Positions 30,890-39,247 of a stretch of DNA of 54,276 bases are shown piece after piece. Source of the stretch: Planctomycetia bacterium (lineage in GTDB: Bacteria; Planctomycetota; MHYJ01; WSZJ01); assembly GCA_020849035.1 (NCBI GenBank), contig JADLHC010000169.1:1-54276 (forward strand), read 5' to 3'. Each line of letters starts with the position of its first letter. Positions within the stretch are counted from its first letter, which is position 1. The position numbers were made by a program, and so were the translations under genes. The notes under the pieces are model-generated. The model worked only from the letters and a program-made list of their open reading frames with translations, made no database searches and had not been told where the DNA came from.

Positions 30890-32404
30890 CGCGCCGAGGA
30901 TGCGTATTTCTTCCGTCACGCCCTGCTGCGGGATGCCGCCTACCAGCTTCAGCTCCCGGGCGACCGGGCGCGGCTCCACCGCGCGGCCCTGGAGGCGATC
31001 GAGAGTGCCTGCGGCGGACGTCCGCAGGAGCCGCCGCCCCTCGATGTCCCGGACGGGACCGACATCATCCCGCATCCCCTCGACGCGCAGGCCGCAGAGC
31101 TGGCGGTCCACGCCGCGCTGTCCGGCGCGCCGGTCGCGCTCCGCGTCCTCTACCTCCGTCGCGCCGCGGAGACGGCGAGCCTCTCGTACAGGGATGCGGA
31201 TGCGCAGGCTGCCTGGGAGGGCCTGGCCGCTCTTCTTCCCGCGCTCGCCGGCGCCGAGGCCTGCCGGCGCGCCGCCCTGTGCGCCAACAGGCGGGGTGAC
31301 CCTCAACGCGCGGTCCAGCTCGTGCACGAATCCCTCGAACGCGCGGGGGACCGGAGTCGCCTGTGGACCGCGGCGGCCGTCGAAGCCCTTGCCGCCCTCC
31401 AGTCCGGGGCGGGCCGCGTTGCGGAGGCCGCCGCGAATTTCTCCCGGGCGATCGAGGTCTTCCGGGAACTGGGGGACCTCAAGCGGGAGGCTCGTGCCCG
31501 GACGGGCCTGGTCACCGTTTTCCGCCATACCGGGCGTTTCGCCGAGGCTGAGGCGGAAGCGCAGGTGGCGCTCGAGGGCCATCGGGCGGCCGGAGACCGC
31601 GAATCGGAGGGGACGACGCTGATCCTCCTGGGGGGGATCTACTACGACACCGGGCGGTATGCCCTGGCCGAGCAGACCTTCAACGCCGCGCTCGCGTTCT
31701 GCAGGACCTGGAAAGACGACCGCAGAGCGGGCATCGCGCTCGGCAACCTGGGGGCGCTTCACAGCGATGCCGGCCGGTTCAAGGAGGCCCGGCAGGCGTT
31801 CGAGCAGGCCCTGTCGATTCACCGCAAGGTCGGGAACCTCCGGTCCGAAGGGGTCGCGCTCGCGAACATTGCAGGGTTGCTGCGAAAGGAGGGGCGCCTC
31901 GAAGAGAGCGAGCGCTTCCTGGAGCGGGCCCTGGCGACTCACCGGGCGGTCGGCAACCGTCGTTCGGAGGGGATTGCGCTGCACAACCTGGGGGAACTCT
32001 GCGAGGACACCGGCCGCGTAGAGGCGGCGGAGTCGGCCGTCCTCGGAGCCATCGAGCTGCACAGGGAGACGGGCAACCTCCGTTTCGAGGGGATCTCGCT
32101 TGCGAAGCTTTCGGAACTGGCGGCGCTTCGCGGCGACGCGGCGGAGTCCGGTCGTCGGAGGTCCCAGGCCGTGGAAGTTTTCCGCAGGATAGGAAGCCGG
32201 CACCTCGAGGCCGCGGCGTTGAGCCAGGGAGCCCGGGCGCTCGTCAAGGGGGGCCTGTGGGACGCGGCGCGGGAGACCTGGCGGATCGGCGCCGGCATCC
32301 TGCGGGAGCTGGGCAACGCGAAAGCGCTGGCCGAGCACACCGAGGCGATGCAGGCTGCCTGCCGGCAGGCCGGCGTCGACCCGCTCGACGGTCCGCAGGC
32401 CTGA
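30887..32404 (+). CDS. Tetratricopeptide-repeat (MalT/adenylate-cyclase-associated type) protein
   Basis: 505 residues from GTG 30887. The N-terminus YFFRHALLRDAAYQLQLPGDRARLH is the helical segment that in STAND/SARP regulators and some class III cyclases links the ATPase to the TPR part. About ten TPR units follow (ALGNLGALHSDAGRFKEARQAFEQALSIHRKVG and relatives, 200-440). No kinase, ATPase or DNA-binding domain is present, so the protein looks like the C-terminal sensor half of such a regulator used alone. A shortened paralogue lies at 50830. No signal peptide is seen; function unknown. Confidence 0.8.
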   Translation: MRAEDAYFFRHALLRDAAYQLQLPGDRARLHRAALEAIESACGGRPQEPPPLDVPDGTDIIPHPLDAQAAELAVHAALSGAPVALRVLYLRRAAETASLSYRDADAQAAWEGLAALLPALAGAEACRRAALCANRRGDPQRAVQLVHESLERAGDRSRLWTAAAVEALAALQSGAGRVAEAAANFSRAIEVFRELGDLKREARARTGLVTVFRHTGRFAEAEAEAQVALEGHRAAGDRESEGTTLILLGGIYYDTGRYALAEQTFNAALAFCRTWKDDRRAGIALGNLGALHSDAGRFKEARQAFEQALSIHRKVGNLRSEGVALANIAGLLRKEGRLEESERFLERALATHRAVGNRRSEGIALHNLGELCEDTGRVEAAESAVLGAIELHRETGNLRFEGISLAKLSELAALRGDAAESGRRRSQAVEVFRRIGSRHLEAAALSQGARALVKGGLWDAARETWRIGAGILRELGNAKALAEHTEAMQAACRQAGVDPLDGPQA

Positions 32405-32411
32405 TCGCGCG

Positions 32412-33272
32412 ATGACACACGGCACCATCGTTCTCCGGTTCGTGGACGCCGACACCGGCCGCCTGCTGGGCGAGCACCCGGCGCCGGCGGACCAGGTCCC
32501 TGAGTCCTTCGACGTCGCCACGACGCTCGACATCGGGGGCGTCCGGTTCGAGGTGACGCACGCCGAGCCGCCCACGCGCGCCGCGGCGGCGGCGCAGGGG
32601 TTCATGACGCTGCGGCTGCGCCGGATCGACGTCCGGCAGGTGGACCCCAAGGAGCTGCTCTGCTCGCTTCCGTCCATCTCGAACGAGCTCCCGCCGATGT
32701 CCGCTCCGCCGGCCGGCGAGTCGCTCCTCCTCCACGAGGACGACTGGCGCCAGGTCGAGCTCCTCTCGCCCGCCGCCGCCGAGCTCGCCGCCTCCGACCT
32801 CGCCGCGATCGCCGACATCCACCGGACGCAGCGCGCGGGAAGCGGATTCCGGAAACTGCACGTCCGCACCGCGGTGCGCGAGCCGCTCGTGGACGTTGCG
32901 GTGAAGATCGAGGACCTCGCCCGCGCCCTTCATGCCGGCCCCGCGCGTCCCCTGTCGTTCGAGCGCGCCGACGGCGCCGTCCACGGCGGCTTCGCCCTCC
33001 ACGGTCCCGCCGGCGTCGTCGCCTACGGGCGCAGCTCGGGCGGCCTCGCGCTCGAGGTCGGGTTCGTCCGCGCGGCCGAGCCGCCTCCGGTGTCGGGGAA
33101 GTGGCTGGACCTTGCGTCGTGGATCGGCGCCCGGCGCCTGCTGCTCGTGGACTGGTGCCGCGTCCGCACCGCCGGGCAGGTCGCCGACGTGCAGGCGCTC
33201 CTCGCCGACCTCTGGCCGAGGGCCGGGCAGTCGCCGGGGAGGATCTTCCTGGGGCTCGCCCGGGCCCGTTGA
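32412..33272 (+). CDS. Unrecognised 286-residue protein
   Basis: Starts ATG 32412, eight bases after the TPR gene, probably the same transcript; no Shine-Dalgarno sequence is visible. The first 80 residues are beta-rich (GTIVLRFVDADTGRLLGEHPAP, TLRLRRIDVRQVD). The middle contains SPAAAELAASDLAAIADIHR and the end has GKWLDLASWIGARRLLLVDWCRVRTAGQVADVQALLADLWP. No signal peptide, membrane segment or catalytic motif. From 33273 to 33506 I see no convincing gene or RNA. Confidence 0.7.
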   Translation: MTHGTIVLRFVDADTGRLLGEHPAPADQVPESFDVATTLDIGGVRFEVTHAEPPTRAAAAAQGFMTLRLRRIDVRQVDPKELLCSLPSISNELPPMSAPPAGESLLLHEDDWRQVELLSPAAAELAASDLAAIADIHRTQRAGSGFRKLHVRTAVREPLVDVAVKIEDLARALHAGPARPLSFERADGAVHGGFALHGPAGVVAYGRSSGGLALEVGFVRAAEPPPVSGKWLDLASWIGARRLLLVDWCRVRTAGQVADVQALLADLWPRAGQSPGRIFLGLARAR

Positions 33273-33506
33273 GGGCGGTTCACCCGCGCGCGCCCGATCT
33301 CGGCGGTCGCCTCCAGCACCTCGGCGACCCCGGCACCGGGCAGTACGGGCTCCGCCGCCGCACCGACCGTCGAGACACCACCAGCTTCGTGCCGCCAGCC
33401 TCCCGCCGCGATCGGAATCCCTTGTCCCTTCCCGGCTGCGTCGGTTTCATCGGGCGAGATGGCTCCCCCTTCTGCTCCCGCCCATCCCGCTCCGCGGAGT
33501 CCCGCC

Positions 33507-34334
33507 ATGCCCGTTCGCACCCTCATCCTCCTGCTCGGCCTGGTCGCTTCCCCCATTTCCGCCCTCGCCGAGGACGCCGCCGACCTCGGGCCGATGCTCG
33601 ACAAGATCCGCAAGGGCTCGCCCGCGGAGTGCGTGGAGGTCCTGAAGAAGCTGACGCCGGGGAAGGAGGAGCGCGCCGCGAAGCCGATCGCGATCCGGCT
33701 CGTCACCGAGACGGACGCGCAGGCGCGGGAGGAACTGCGGGCGGCCCTGGCTGCCTACAAGGGCGCCGTGCTGGTCCAGGCCGTCAAGACGGGGTTCGAG
33801 ACGAAGGGCGTGACCGACGACTTCCGGCTGATGCTCCTCGAGCTGCTTAAGGACGAGAAGAGCGAGACGGCGGTGAACCTGGTCGGGAAGGTCGCGTTCG
33901 AGAGCGAGATGAAAGCCGTCCGCGAAGCGGGGCAGAAGGCCCTCGTTGCGTACGGCGACGCGGCGGTCAAGTGCGCGATGTCCTGGCTGCACGCCGAGCA
34001 GAAGATCGCGACCGAGGCCGTGGGCGTGCTCCAGGCGATCGACACCGTCGAGGCCGGCAAGGCCCTCGCCTGGTGCATGGCCGACGGCGGCGAAAAGGAG
34101 CTCAACCGCATCCTCAAGATCACGTCGAAGACGCGCGACGACGCCGTCACCGCCATGATCGCCATGGGCGACGAGGCCGTCCCGGGCCTGCTCGCCGGGC
34201 TGGACAACCTCCTGACCCAGAAATGGAGCTCGTACGTGCTCCAGAAAATCAGCGGCGAGTTCTACACCCAGAAGGACAAGGCCGGCTGGCTGGGATGGTG
34301 GAAGCGGCACCAGGCGGAAAAGGCGGGGAAGTAA
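33507..34334 (+). CDS. Secreted HEAT-repeat protein
   Basis: 275 residues. Signal peptide MPVRTLILLLGLVASPISALAED, then helical repeats (SPAECVEVLKKLTPGKEER, AVNLVGKVAFESEMKAVREAGQKALVAYGDAAVKCAMSWL) and the Trp-rich end GWLGWWKRHQAEKAGK, as in the protein at 26110. The design suggests a periplasmic or surface scaffold. GCGGAG precedes ATG 33507. No enzymatic motif. Confidence 0.78.
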   Translation: MPVRTLILLLGLVASPISALAEDAADLGPMLDKIRKGSPAECVEVLKKLTPGKEERAAKPIAIRLVTETDAQAREELRAALAAYKGAVLVQAVKTGFETKGVTDDFRLMLLELLKDEKSETAVNLVGKVAFESEMKAVREAGQKALVAYGDAAVKCAMSWLHAEQKIATEAVGVLQAIDTVEAGKALAWCMADGGEKELNRILKITSKTRDDAVTAMIAMGDEAVPGLLAGLDNLLTQKWSSYVLQKISGEFYTQKDKAGWLGWWKRHQAEKAGK

Positions 34335-34356
34335 GGGGCGCGAGGAACCGGGCTCC

Positions 34357-35772
34357 CTACCTCTGGTTCCACCAGAAGTCGAGGAAGCGCGCTTCAAGGT
34401 CCGCCAGGTCCCCGAGGCACTCCTGCGCCGCCTCGACTCCCCCCCGTCCCTCGAGCTCACGGTCGAAGTACCTTCGGAGGGCTTCGCGGCGCTTGCCGTC
34501 GTCCGCTTTCCGCAGGAAGTAGACGAGTGCCCACGCCTCGGCCGCGAACCCCGCGCGTTCGTCCTCGGGGATGGCGCGCCTGCGCTCGGCCAGGATCGTT
34601 GCGGAGAGCAGGTCGCGCAGGGGGATCGCCTTCCCTCGGGAGGTGCGCTGTTTCACCAAGGGCATGGCGACCTGGGAGATCTCGCCCGTGACGATCTCGC
34701 CGGACGCGTTGCGCCCGAACGACGCAAAGTAGTGCGCGAGTCCTTCCGTGAGCCAGACGGTGCGGGCTGCCCCGAGGTCCGGTGCACCCGGATTTCGCCG
34801 CACCCAGGCCCGGTGGATGAGGGCACGCGTGCAGGCGTCAAACAGGGACATGAAGAGGGTCGCGGAGTCCTTCGTGCAGGTGACGCGGCCGGAGCTCCTG
34901 TCGAAGCGCGCGGTGTGGGAGTCTTCGCCGGCCGGCGCGGCAAAGCGACCGCGGGTTTCGAAGACGTAGACTGGCGTGACCACCTCGGCCTCCATGTTCA
35001 GGGTGTCGAAGGCCCCGCCGAACTCGGCCGCGAATGCCTCTGCGACGGCGGTGACGCAATCGACCAGGGCAAGGGCCAGGAGCTCGGCGTCGTCCAGATC
35101 GGAGCGCTCGATCAGCACCAGGAAGGGCGCGCGCGGGGCGGCGTCGCGGGCGACCACGCGGTCCTCCGGGATCCCGTAGTCGCGGCAGGCGAGCCAGCGC
35201 GCCCGGAGCGCGCTCCTGTCGTGCGCATTCATCGCTTCAAAGGAGGCGCCCCGCTTCTCGAGGAACCCGCGGAACTCCTGCTCGAGGCGTTCGGGGTCCC
35301 TCCGGACCTCGCCCAGCAGCCTTCGCGCGTTGGGGCACTCGGGCGAGAGCCCCGCGACGTGTTCCGCAAGCTCCAGCGCCTGCGCCTCCATCCGGGCGCG
35401 CCTCAGCCATGCCACCAGCGCGTCCAGTTTGGAGACGTCGTTTCCCGCTTCCCGGACATGGATCGGCGCGTACGCCCGCGCCAGGACCGTCCGGCCCCGG
35501 TCGCACGCCGGGTCTGTTTCGACCGCCTTCAGGTACCACTCTTCCGCCTCCGCCGCTCTCCCGGCGTCGACCAGTGCATCCGCGTAGGCGCAGGCCGCCG
35601 CGGACGTCGCGTCGGCGTGGGCGCGAAGGTCCTCGAGGCGGCGGGCGGCGGCCGCGCGCTCCGGGGCCGGCCCGGCGGGGTGGCGCCCCACGGCGAAAAC
35701 GACGACTCCGGCCGCAGCGGCGATGACGCAGAGGGCCAGGACGGCGACGCGGCTCGCAGGGAGTCTGTTCAT
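34357..35772 (-). CDS. Membrane-anchored peptidase-MA-like protein with degenerate active site, TPR N-terminus
   Basis: 471 residues. One N-terminal membrane anchor (VAVLALCVIAAAAGVVVFAVG), then TPR-like helices (about 45-160, ACAYADALVDAGRAAEAEEWYLKAVETDP). The C-terminal half resembles gluzincin peptidase-MA/DUF1570 proteins: LTEGLAHYFAS is the family's second zinc/Glu motif and EAWALVYFLR follows. Where HExxH is expected, LIHRAWVRRN stands, so the catalytic Glu and second His are lost and the protein is probably not a protease. A TACAAT box (minus strand, 35784-35789) lies 11 nt before ATG 35772. Confidence 0.68.
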   Translation of the reverse strand: MNRLPASRVAVLALCVIAAAAGVVVFAVGRHPAGPAPERAAAARRLEDLRAHADATSAAACAYADALVDAGRAAEAEEWYLKAVETDPACDRGRTVLARAYAPIHVREAGNDVSKLDALVAWLRRARMEAQALELAEHVAGLSPECPNARRLLGEVRRDPERLEQEFRGFLEKRGASFEAMNAHDRSALRARWLACRDYGIPEDRVVARDAAPRAPFLVLIERSDLDDAELLALALVDCVTAVAEAFAAEFGGAFDTLNMEAEVVTPVYVFETRGRFAAPAGEDSHTARFDRSSGRVTCTKDSATLFMSLFDACTRALIHRAWVRRNPGAPDLGAARTVWLTEGLAHYFASFGRNASGEIVTGEISQVAMPLVKQRTSRGKAIPLRDLLSATILAERRRAIPEDERAGFAAEAWALVYFLRKADDGKRREALRRYFDRELEGRGGVEAAQECLGDLADLEARFLDFWWNQR

Positions 35773-35875
35773 GCGAAAGCCGGATTGTACGGCGGCGGCC
35801 CCCCGGAAGACTTGCCCGCGGCGACCCATCCGGATTTCCAGGCGGGTCGTGTAACGGGCGGCCCCCCGCCCCGTC

Positions 35876-35881
35876 TATACT
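35876..35881 (+). promoter_or_regulatory. -10 box TATACT of the small basic protein gene
   Basis: TATACT 49 bp upstream of ATG 35930. No clear -35. The leader carries GAAGGAG as ribosome-binding site. Confidence 0.5.
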
Positions 35882-35929
35882 GCGGATCCCGCAGGTGAAG
35901 TCCCGCCGACCTCTTCGAAGGAGCGAGCC

Positions 35930-36163
35930 ATGAAGGGAATTGCCGCGCTGGTGCTGGGGCTGCTGTTCGTCGTGGCGCCCGCGTTCGCGGGCGACCGGGA
36001 AGGCGGACGCGGGAACGACAGGGGCCGGGACAACCCGCGTGACGCGGCCCGCGAGCGGGTTCGCGAGCACCGCAGGGACCGCGAACGCGCGCACGACCGG
36101 CGCGAGCGGCGCCGCGAGCATCGTCGCGAACACCGCCGCCACGACGGCGGCGACCAGAAGTAG
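35930..36163 (+). CDS. Small secreted Arg/His/Asp/Glu-rich protein
   Basis: 77 residues. Signal peptide MKGIAALVLGLLFVVAPAFAG; the mature 56 residues are almost only Arg, His, Asp, Glu and Gly (for example RREHRREHRRHDGGD). GAAGGAG lies before the ATG, and the gene has its own promoter and terminator, so it is monocistronic. Metal binding through His or polyanion binding are possible (inference). The signal peptide and the dedicated signals argue that it is a real gene in spite of the simple composition. Confidence 0.7.
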   Translation: MKGIAALVLGLLFVVAPAFAGDREGGRGNDRGRDNPRDAARERVREHRRDRERAHDRRERRREHRREHRRHDGGDQK

Positions 36164-36179
36164 CGCCCCGATTTCAACC

Positions 36180-36216
36180 GCGACCCGGCCGCTTCCCGCG
36201 CCGGGTCGCTTCCTTT
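36180..36216 (+). terminator. Intrinsic terminator of the small basic protein gene
   Basis: GCGACCCGGC (36180-36189) pairs perfectly with GCCGGGTCGC (36200-36209), 10-nt loop, then TTCCTTT. Confidence 0.75.
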
Positions 36217-36228
36217 GAGGGTCCCCTC

Positions 36229-37158
36229 ATGCTCCGTCCGCGCCTGCTGCTCCCCGCCGCGCTCGTCCTCCTGCCGGCGCTCGCCGTCCGCGCCGGGGAG
36301 AAGGAATGGAAGGCGTTCGAGGCCGAGGGGAAGGAGCTGATGGCGGCGAAGAAGCCGGCGGAGGCGGAGAAGAAGTTCCGGGCGGCGCTGACGGAGGCGG
36401 AGCGCTGGAGCGCGACGGACGACCGGCTCGCGACGACGCTGACGGACCTGGCGGAGTCGCTGCGCGCGCAGAAGAAGCTGGAGGACGCCGAGCCGCACTA
36501 TGCGCGGGCGCTGGAGGTGCTGGAGAAGGGGATCGGGAAGGACGATCCGGTGATCGCGGGGGCGCTGGCGGATCTCGCGGACTGCTACCGCGACATGGGG
36601 AAGGACGCGAAGGCCGAGCCGCTCTACCAGCGGGCGCTGAAGTTGGCCGAGCAGGGTTCCGGCAAGGAATCCGCGGACGCGGGCCTCGCAGCGCTCGACT
36701 ACGGCGAGTGCCTGCGGCGGCAGAGGAAGTTCAGGGACGCGGAGACCCAGTTGAAGCGTGCGCTCGAGCTCCTCAAGTCCGCGAAGGACGCCGACCCGCA
36801 GGACGCCGCCGACGCCGAGGCGGCGATGGGAAGCCTCCGCCTGGCGCAGGGGAAGGCGGCCGACGCCGAAGCGAACTTCCGGCGCGCCCTCAAGGCGTAC
36901 GAGGACGGCAAGGCCGGACCTCGCGACCTCGCCGGCGCCCACCGCGACCTCGCCGGGGCGCTCGACGCCCAGGCAAAGCCGGACGACGCCGAAGCGGAGC
37001 TCCGCAAGGCCGTGGAGATCCTCGAGAAGTGCGACGGCGGCAAGGCCGACCTCGCCGACACGCTCGACGAGCTGGCGGCGCTGCTGCGGAAGGCGAAAAA
37101 GCCCGACGAGGCGGACAAGGCGGAGGCGCGGGCGAAGGAACTGAGGGCCGCGAAGTAG
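36229..37158 (+). CDS. Secreted TPR protein
   Basis: 309 residues. Signal peptide MLRPRLLLPAALVLLPALAVRAG. About six TPR units follow, alternating 34- and 42-residue spacing as in kinesin-light-chain type repeats (ATTLTDLAESLRAQKKLEDAEPHYARALEVLEKG, ALADLADCYRDMGKDAKAEPLYQRALKLAEQG). It should act in the periplasm as a protein-interaction scaffold. GAGGG before ATG 36229 is the likely ribosome-binding site. Confidence 0.8.
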   Translation: MLRPRLLLPAALVLLPALAVRAGEKEWKAFEAEGKELMAAKKPAEAEKKFRAALTEAERWSATDDRLATTLTDLAESLRAQKKLEDAEPHYARALEVLEKGIGKDDPVIAGALADLADCYRDMGKDAKAEPLYQRALKLAEQGSGKESADAGLAALDYGECLRRQRKFRDAETQLKRALELLKSAKDADPQDAADAEAAMGSLRLAQGKAADAEANFRRALKAYEDGKAGPRDLAGAHRDLAGALDAQAKPDDAEAELRKAVEILEKCDGGKADLADTLDELAALLRKAKKPDEADKAEARAKELRAAK

Positions 37159-37203
37159 CGGGTCGGCCGGCCGCCGCCGCAGGCTCGAATGAAGGATCCC
37201 TCC

Positions 37204-37539
37204 ATGAATGCGCGCGAAATCGAGCGGTTGGTGCACGACGCCATCGGCGACTCCTGGGAGGAGACGAATTTCCACGGCGTGGATCTGCGCAAGGCCCTGG
37301 TCCCACCTCGCCTGATCAAGGTCATCCAGCGCCACGTTGACCGTGGCACCGTCAGGGACGAAGTCACGGATGCCTGGCTCGTGCTGATCGAGGACCCTGA
37401 GTCCGGGCGAGGCTACCGGATCGTCGCCGACGCGGACGGCCGGACCTTCGGCCTGGCCTCCGAGGGATCTCGGACAGACCCACACCTGGTGCTCTGCGGC
37501 TGGTATGGGGACTTCTGGACGGCGTTCAAGGGGATGTAG
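37204..37539 (+). CDS. Unrecognised small cytosolic protein
   Basis: 111 residues. Start ATG 37204 with AAGGA 8 nt upstream (ATG 37189 is in frame but lacks a site). Helical N-terminus (REIERLVHDAIGDSWEETNFHG), then beta-rich part with AWLVLIEDPESGRGYRIVADADGRTFGLAS and LVLCGWYGDFWTAFKGM. No export signal. The last four codons and stop form an inverted repeat with the end of the convergent gene. Not recognised. Confidence 0.7.
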   Translation: MNAREIERLVHDAIGDSWEETNFHGVDLRKALVPPRLIKVIQRHVDRGTVRDEVTDAWLVLIEDPESGRGYRIVADADGRTFGLASEGSRTDPHLVLCGWYGDFWTAFKGM

Positions 37540-37590
37540 CCGCGAAAGTCCCGCTGCCACCTTCACCCGCACTCACTTCATCCCCTTGAA
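37525..37590. repeat. 12-bp inverted repeat linking two convergent gene ends
   Basis: TTCAAGGGGATG (37525-37536) and CATCCCCTTGAA (37579-37590), 42 bp apart. Each copy encodes Phe-Lys-Gly-Met at the end of a gene on its own strand. A hairpin could form in either transcript; without a U-tract its role as terminator is unsure. Confidence 0.6.
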
Positions 37591-38700
37591 CCTCTCCTCC
37601 AGTTCCGTCATCCGTTTCTCCCCGGCCGGGTCCGGCGGCGAACTGCGCGACGCCCACCACCACCGGAAACTCGGCAGCGCCAGGTCGCGGCGCGGCGCGG
37701 CCAACTCCAGGAACGCCTTCCCGGCCGCGGCATGATGGGCGTCGTCGAACTGCCGCCCGCCGAACGCGATGAGCAGGCGCCACAGCAGGTGCTGCCACCG
37801 TTTCGGGGTCAGCGTCATTCCCGACGCCTCCTTCGCCAGCTCGGCAATCCACCTGCCCTGCCTCGACTCCGTCAGGATCTCCACCGCCTTGTTGAATTCC
37901 ATGTTCGTGGGGGCCGTGAGCGCTTCCAGCTGCGCCTCGAACACGAGTTCGCCCAGTTTCGGATGCTCCGTCGGAAGCGCCTGCAGGATCCAGACCCGGC
38001 GGCTCGCGTGGGTCGCGTGCGAGCACTTGAGAAGGACGCGCAGGACGGCCTCGTTGCCGCCCTTCGCGGCCTGTCGGATCGCCTCCGAGGCGTAGTACGG
38101 ATTCCCTCGCTCGATGATCTCCGCCAGGTCCGCGAGCGCCGCCTCCGACTTCCCGGCCACCGCCTCCGCTAGCCGCGCTTCGTCCTTCTTGCGGATCTTC
38201 GTCGCCTCGGCGAGCTCCGCCGCGACGTCCACCTTGTCTCCGTACCGGCGGAGCGCAGGCTCGACGCCCGCGCCCGACGGGACGGCCAGCCAGTAGCGGA
38301 TGCGCGGAAGCCACGCCGGATCGGGAGTCTCCGCCTTCAGGACGGCGGCGATGCCCCACTGCGCCACCGAGTAGTTCTCGTGGTCCAGCGCCGCCTGGAT
38401 GAGCTCCGGGAACTCGGGCCTCAGGTTCTCGATCCAGCGCCCCATGTAATGGCTGACTTCGTCGCTGACGTCCCCCAGGAGCCGCCGCACGATCTCAACG
38501 CACTCCTTCGGGTGGTCCTGGTACTTCACGACGGTCGCCGCCGCCGTCATCCGCACGTCCTCGTCCGGGTCCTTCGACGCCCTCTCCACCTCTTCCAGCG
38601 TCTTCGGCAGGGGAAGCGGCTCCTGGGCGGCGGCGGGGATGGCGAGGACGAGGAACGTCGCGAGGACGGTGCGTCGGGGAAAACGGGGGCTTGCGCTCAC
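37573..38700 (-). CDS. Secreted HEAT-repeat protein
   Basis: 375 residues from GTG 38700, with GAGGAGAA upstream. Signal peptide ends near AIPAAAQ. HEAT-type helix pairs: DEDVRMTAAATVVKYQDHP, NYSVAQWGIAAVLKAETPDPAWL, NPYYASEAIRQAAKGGNEAVLRVLLK. The C-terminal region contains LPSFRWWWASR, like the Trp-rich segments of the other HEAT proteins here. No catalytic motif. Between this start and 38872 I see no supportable gene. Confidence 0.75.
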   Translation of the reverse strand: MSASPRFPRRTVLATFLVLAIPAAAQEPLPLPKTLEEVERASKDPDEDVRMTAAATVVKYQDHPKECVEIVRRLLGDVSDEVSHYMGRWIENLRPEFPELIQAALDHENYSVAQWGIAAVLKAETPDPAWLPRIRYWLAVPSGAGVEPALRRYGDKVDVAAELAEATKIRKKDEARLAEAVAGKSEAALADLAEIIERGNPYYASEAIRQAAKGGNEAVLRVLLKCSHATHASRRVWILQALPTEHPKLGELVFEAQLEALTAPTNMEFNKAVEILTESRQGRWIAELAKEASGMTLTPKRWQHLLWRLLIAFGGRQFDDAHHAAAGKAFLELAAPRRDLALPSFRWWWASRSSPPDPAGEKRMTELEERFKGMK

Positions 38701-38872
38701 GACGGGTTCTCCTCAAGGGGCAGGCGGCGATGCTCCTTGGCGGGAGACGGCGGAAGCAAGCGAATTCGGGCGCGTCGGGGTTCGAGCTTGCCCGGTTGCG
38801 CGCCAGCCTCGAGCGTCGTCGTGGAGCCAGTACCGGCGAGCTGCGCGTTCAGGCCCGGGCTGAGCCGTCAGT

Positions 38873-38911
38873 TTGACATCTGAGGAGGTTTCGTCGTAAC
38901 GTCCGGACGTG
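38873..38911 (+). promoter_or_regulatory. Consensus promoter with GTG start at +1
   Basis: TTGACA (38873-38878, perfect consensus), 18-bp spacer, TAACGT (38897-38902), six bases, GTG 38909. The start codon coincides with the expected transcription start. GAGGAGG within the spacer is upstream of that start and so would not be in the mRNA. Confidence 0.6.
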
Positions 38912-39247
38912 TCGAACACCAACGGACATTCGATCACGCGCAAGGAATTGCGCGAAGAGCTGAAGAAATTCGCGACCCAGGAGAACCTGGACCGAACCCG
39001 GGAGAGCCTGGACCGAACCCGGGAGAGCCTGGACCGAACGCAGGAGAGCGTGGGCCGGCTGGCTCGCGAGGTCGGTCGGCTCAATTCGCGGGTGACGGCC
39101 ATCGAAGAGCAGATGCTGACGCGGAAGGACTTCGACCGGATCATGAAAGTGCTGGACGGCCTGGCCACCTCATCCCGGCAGTGCTGGGCGAAGTCGCTGG
39201 TTCACGATCAGCGCATCAAGGCCCTCGAGGATCGTCAGCCGAAGTGA
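38909..39247 (+). CDS. Small coiled-coil protein with tandem heptads
   Basis: 112 residues from GTG 38909. After a helical start (SITRKELREELKKFATQENL) come three LDRT-R/Q-ES heptads, then RLAREVGRLNSRVTAIEEQM, all predicted as one coiled coil (about 10-70); the end KSLVHDQRIKALEDRQPK is helical too. No export signal. Small proteins of this kind often accompany or inhibit other factors, but nothing here identifies a partner. The spacing of the promoter to GTG predicts leaderless translation. Confidence 0.7.
   Translation: MSNTNGHSITRKELREELKKFATQENLDRTRESLDRTRESLDRTQESVGRLAREVGRLNSRVTAIEEQMLTRKDFDRIMKVLDGLATSSRQCWAKSLVHDQRIKALEDRQPK
38987..39049 (+). repeat. Three tandem 21-bp repeats in frame
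   Basis: Units 38987-39007, 39008-39028 and 39029-39049; the first two are identical and the third differs in two bases (Arg to Gln change). Each encodes one coiled-coil heptad. Copy number may vary between strains. Confidence 0.85.

Noticed and set aside
28853-32869. Very long minus-strand open frame (over 1300 codons) across queE, the TPR gene and ispG.
   Set aside because: It is an antisense shadow caused by high GC; the translation is Arg/Pro-rich, and proven genes (queE, ispG) occupy the same DNA in other frames.
33273-33506. Possible small gene between the 286-residue protein and the HEAT gene.
   Set aside because: Frames open on both strands have no ribosome-binding site or recognisable sequence; no hairpin or promoter seen.
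38701-38872. Small open frames upstream of the coiled-coil gene.
   Set aside because: Arg/Ser-rich translations in several overlapping frames without start signals; typical for GC-rich non-coding DNA.
38987-39049. Possible CRISPR or minisatellite array.
   Set aside because: Contiguous 21-bp units with no spacers and in frame with a coiled-coil gene.
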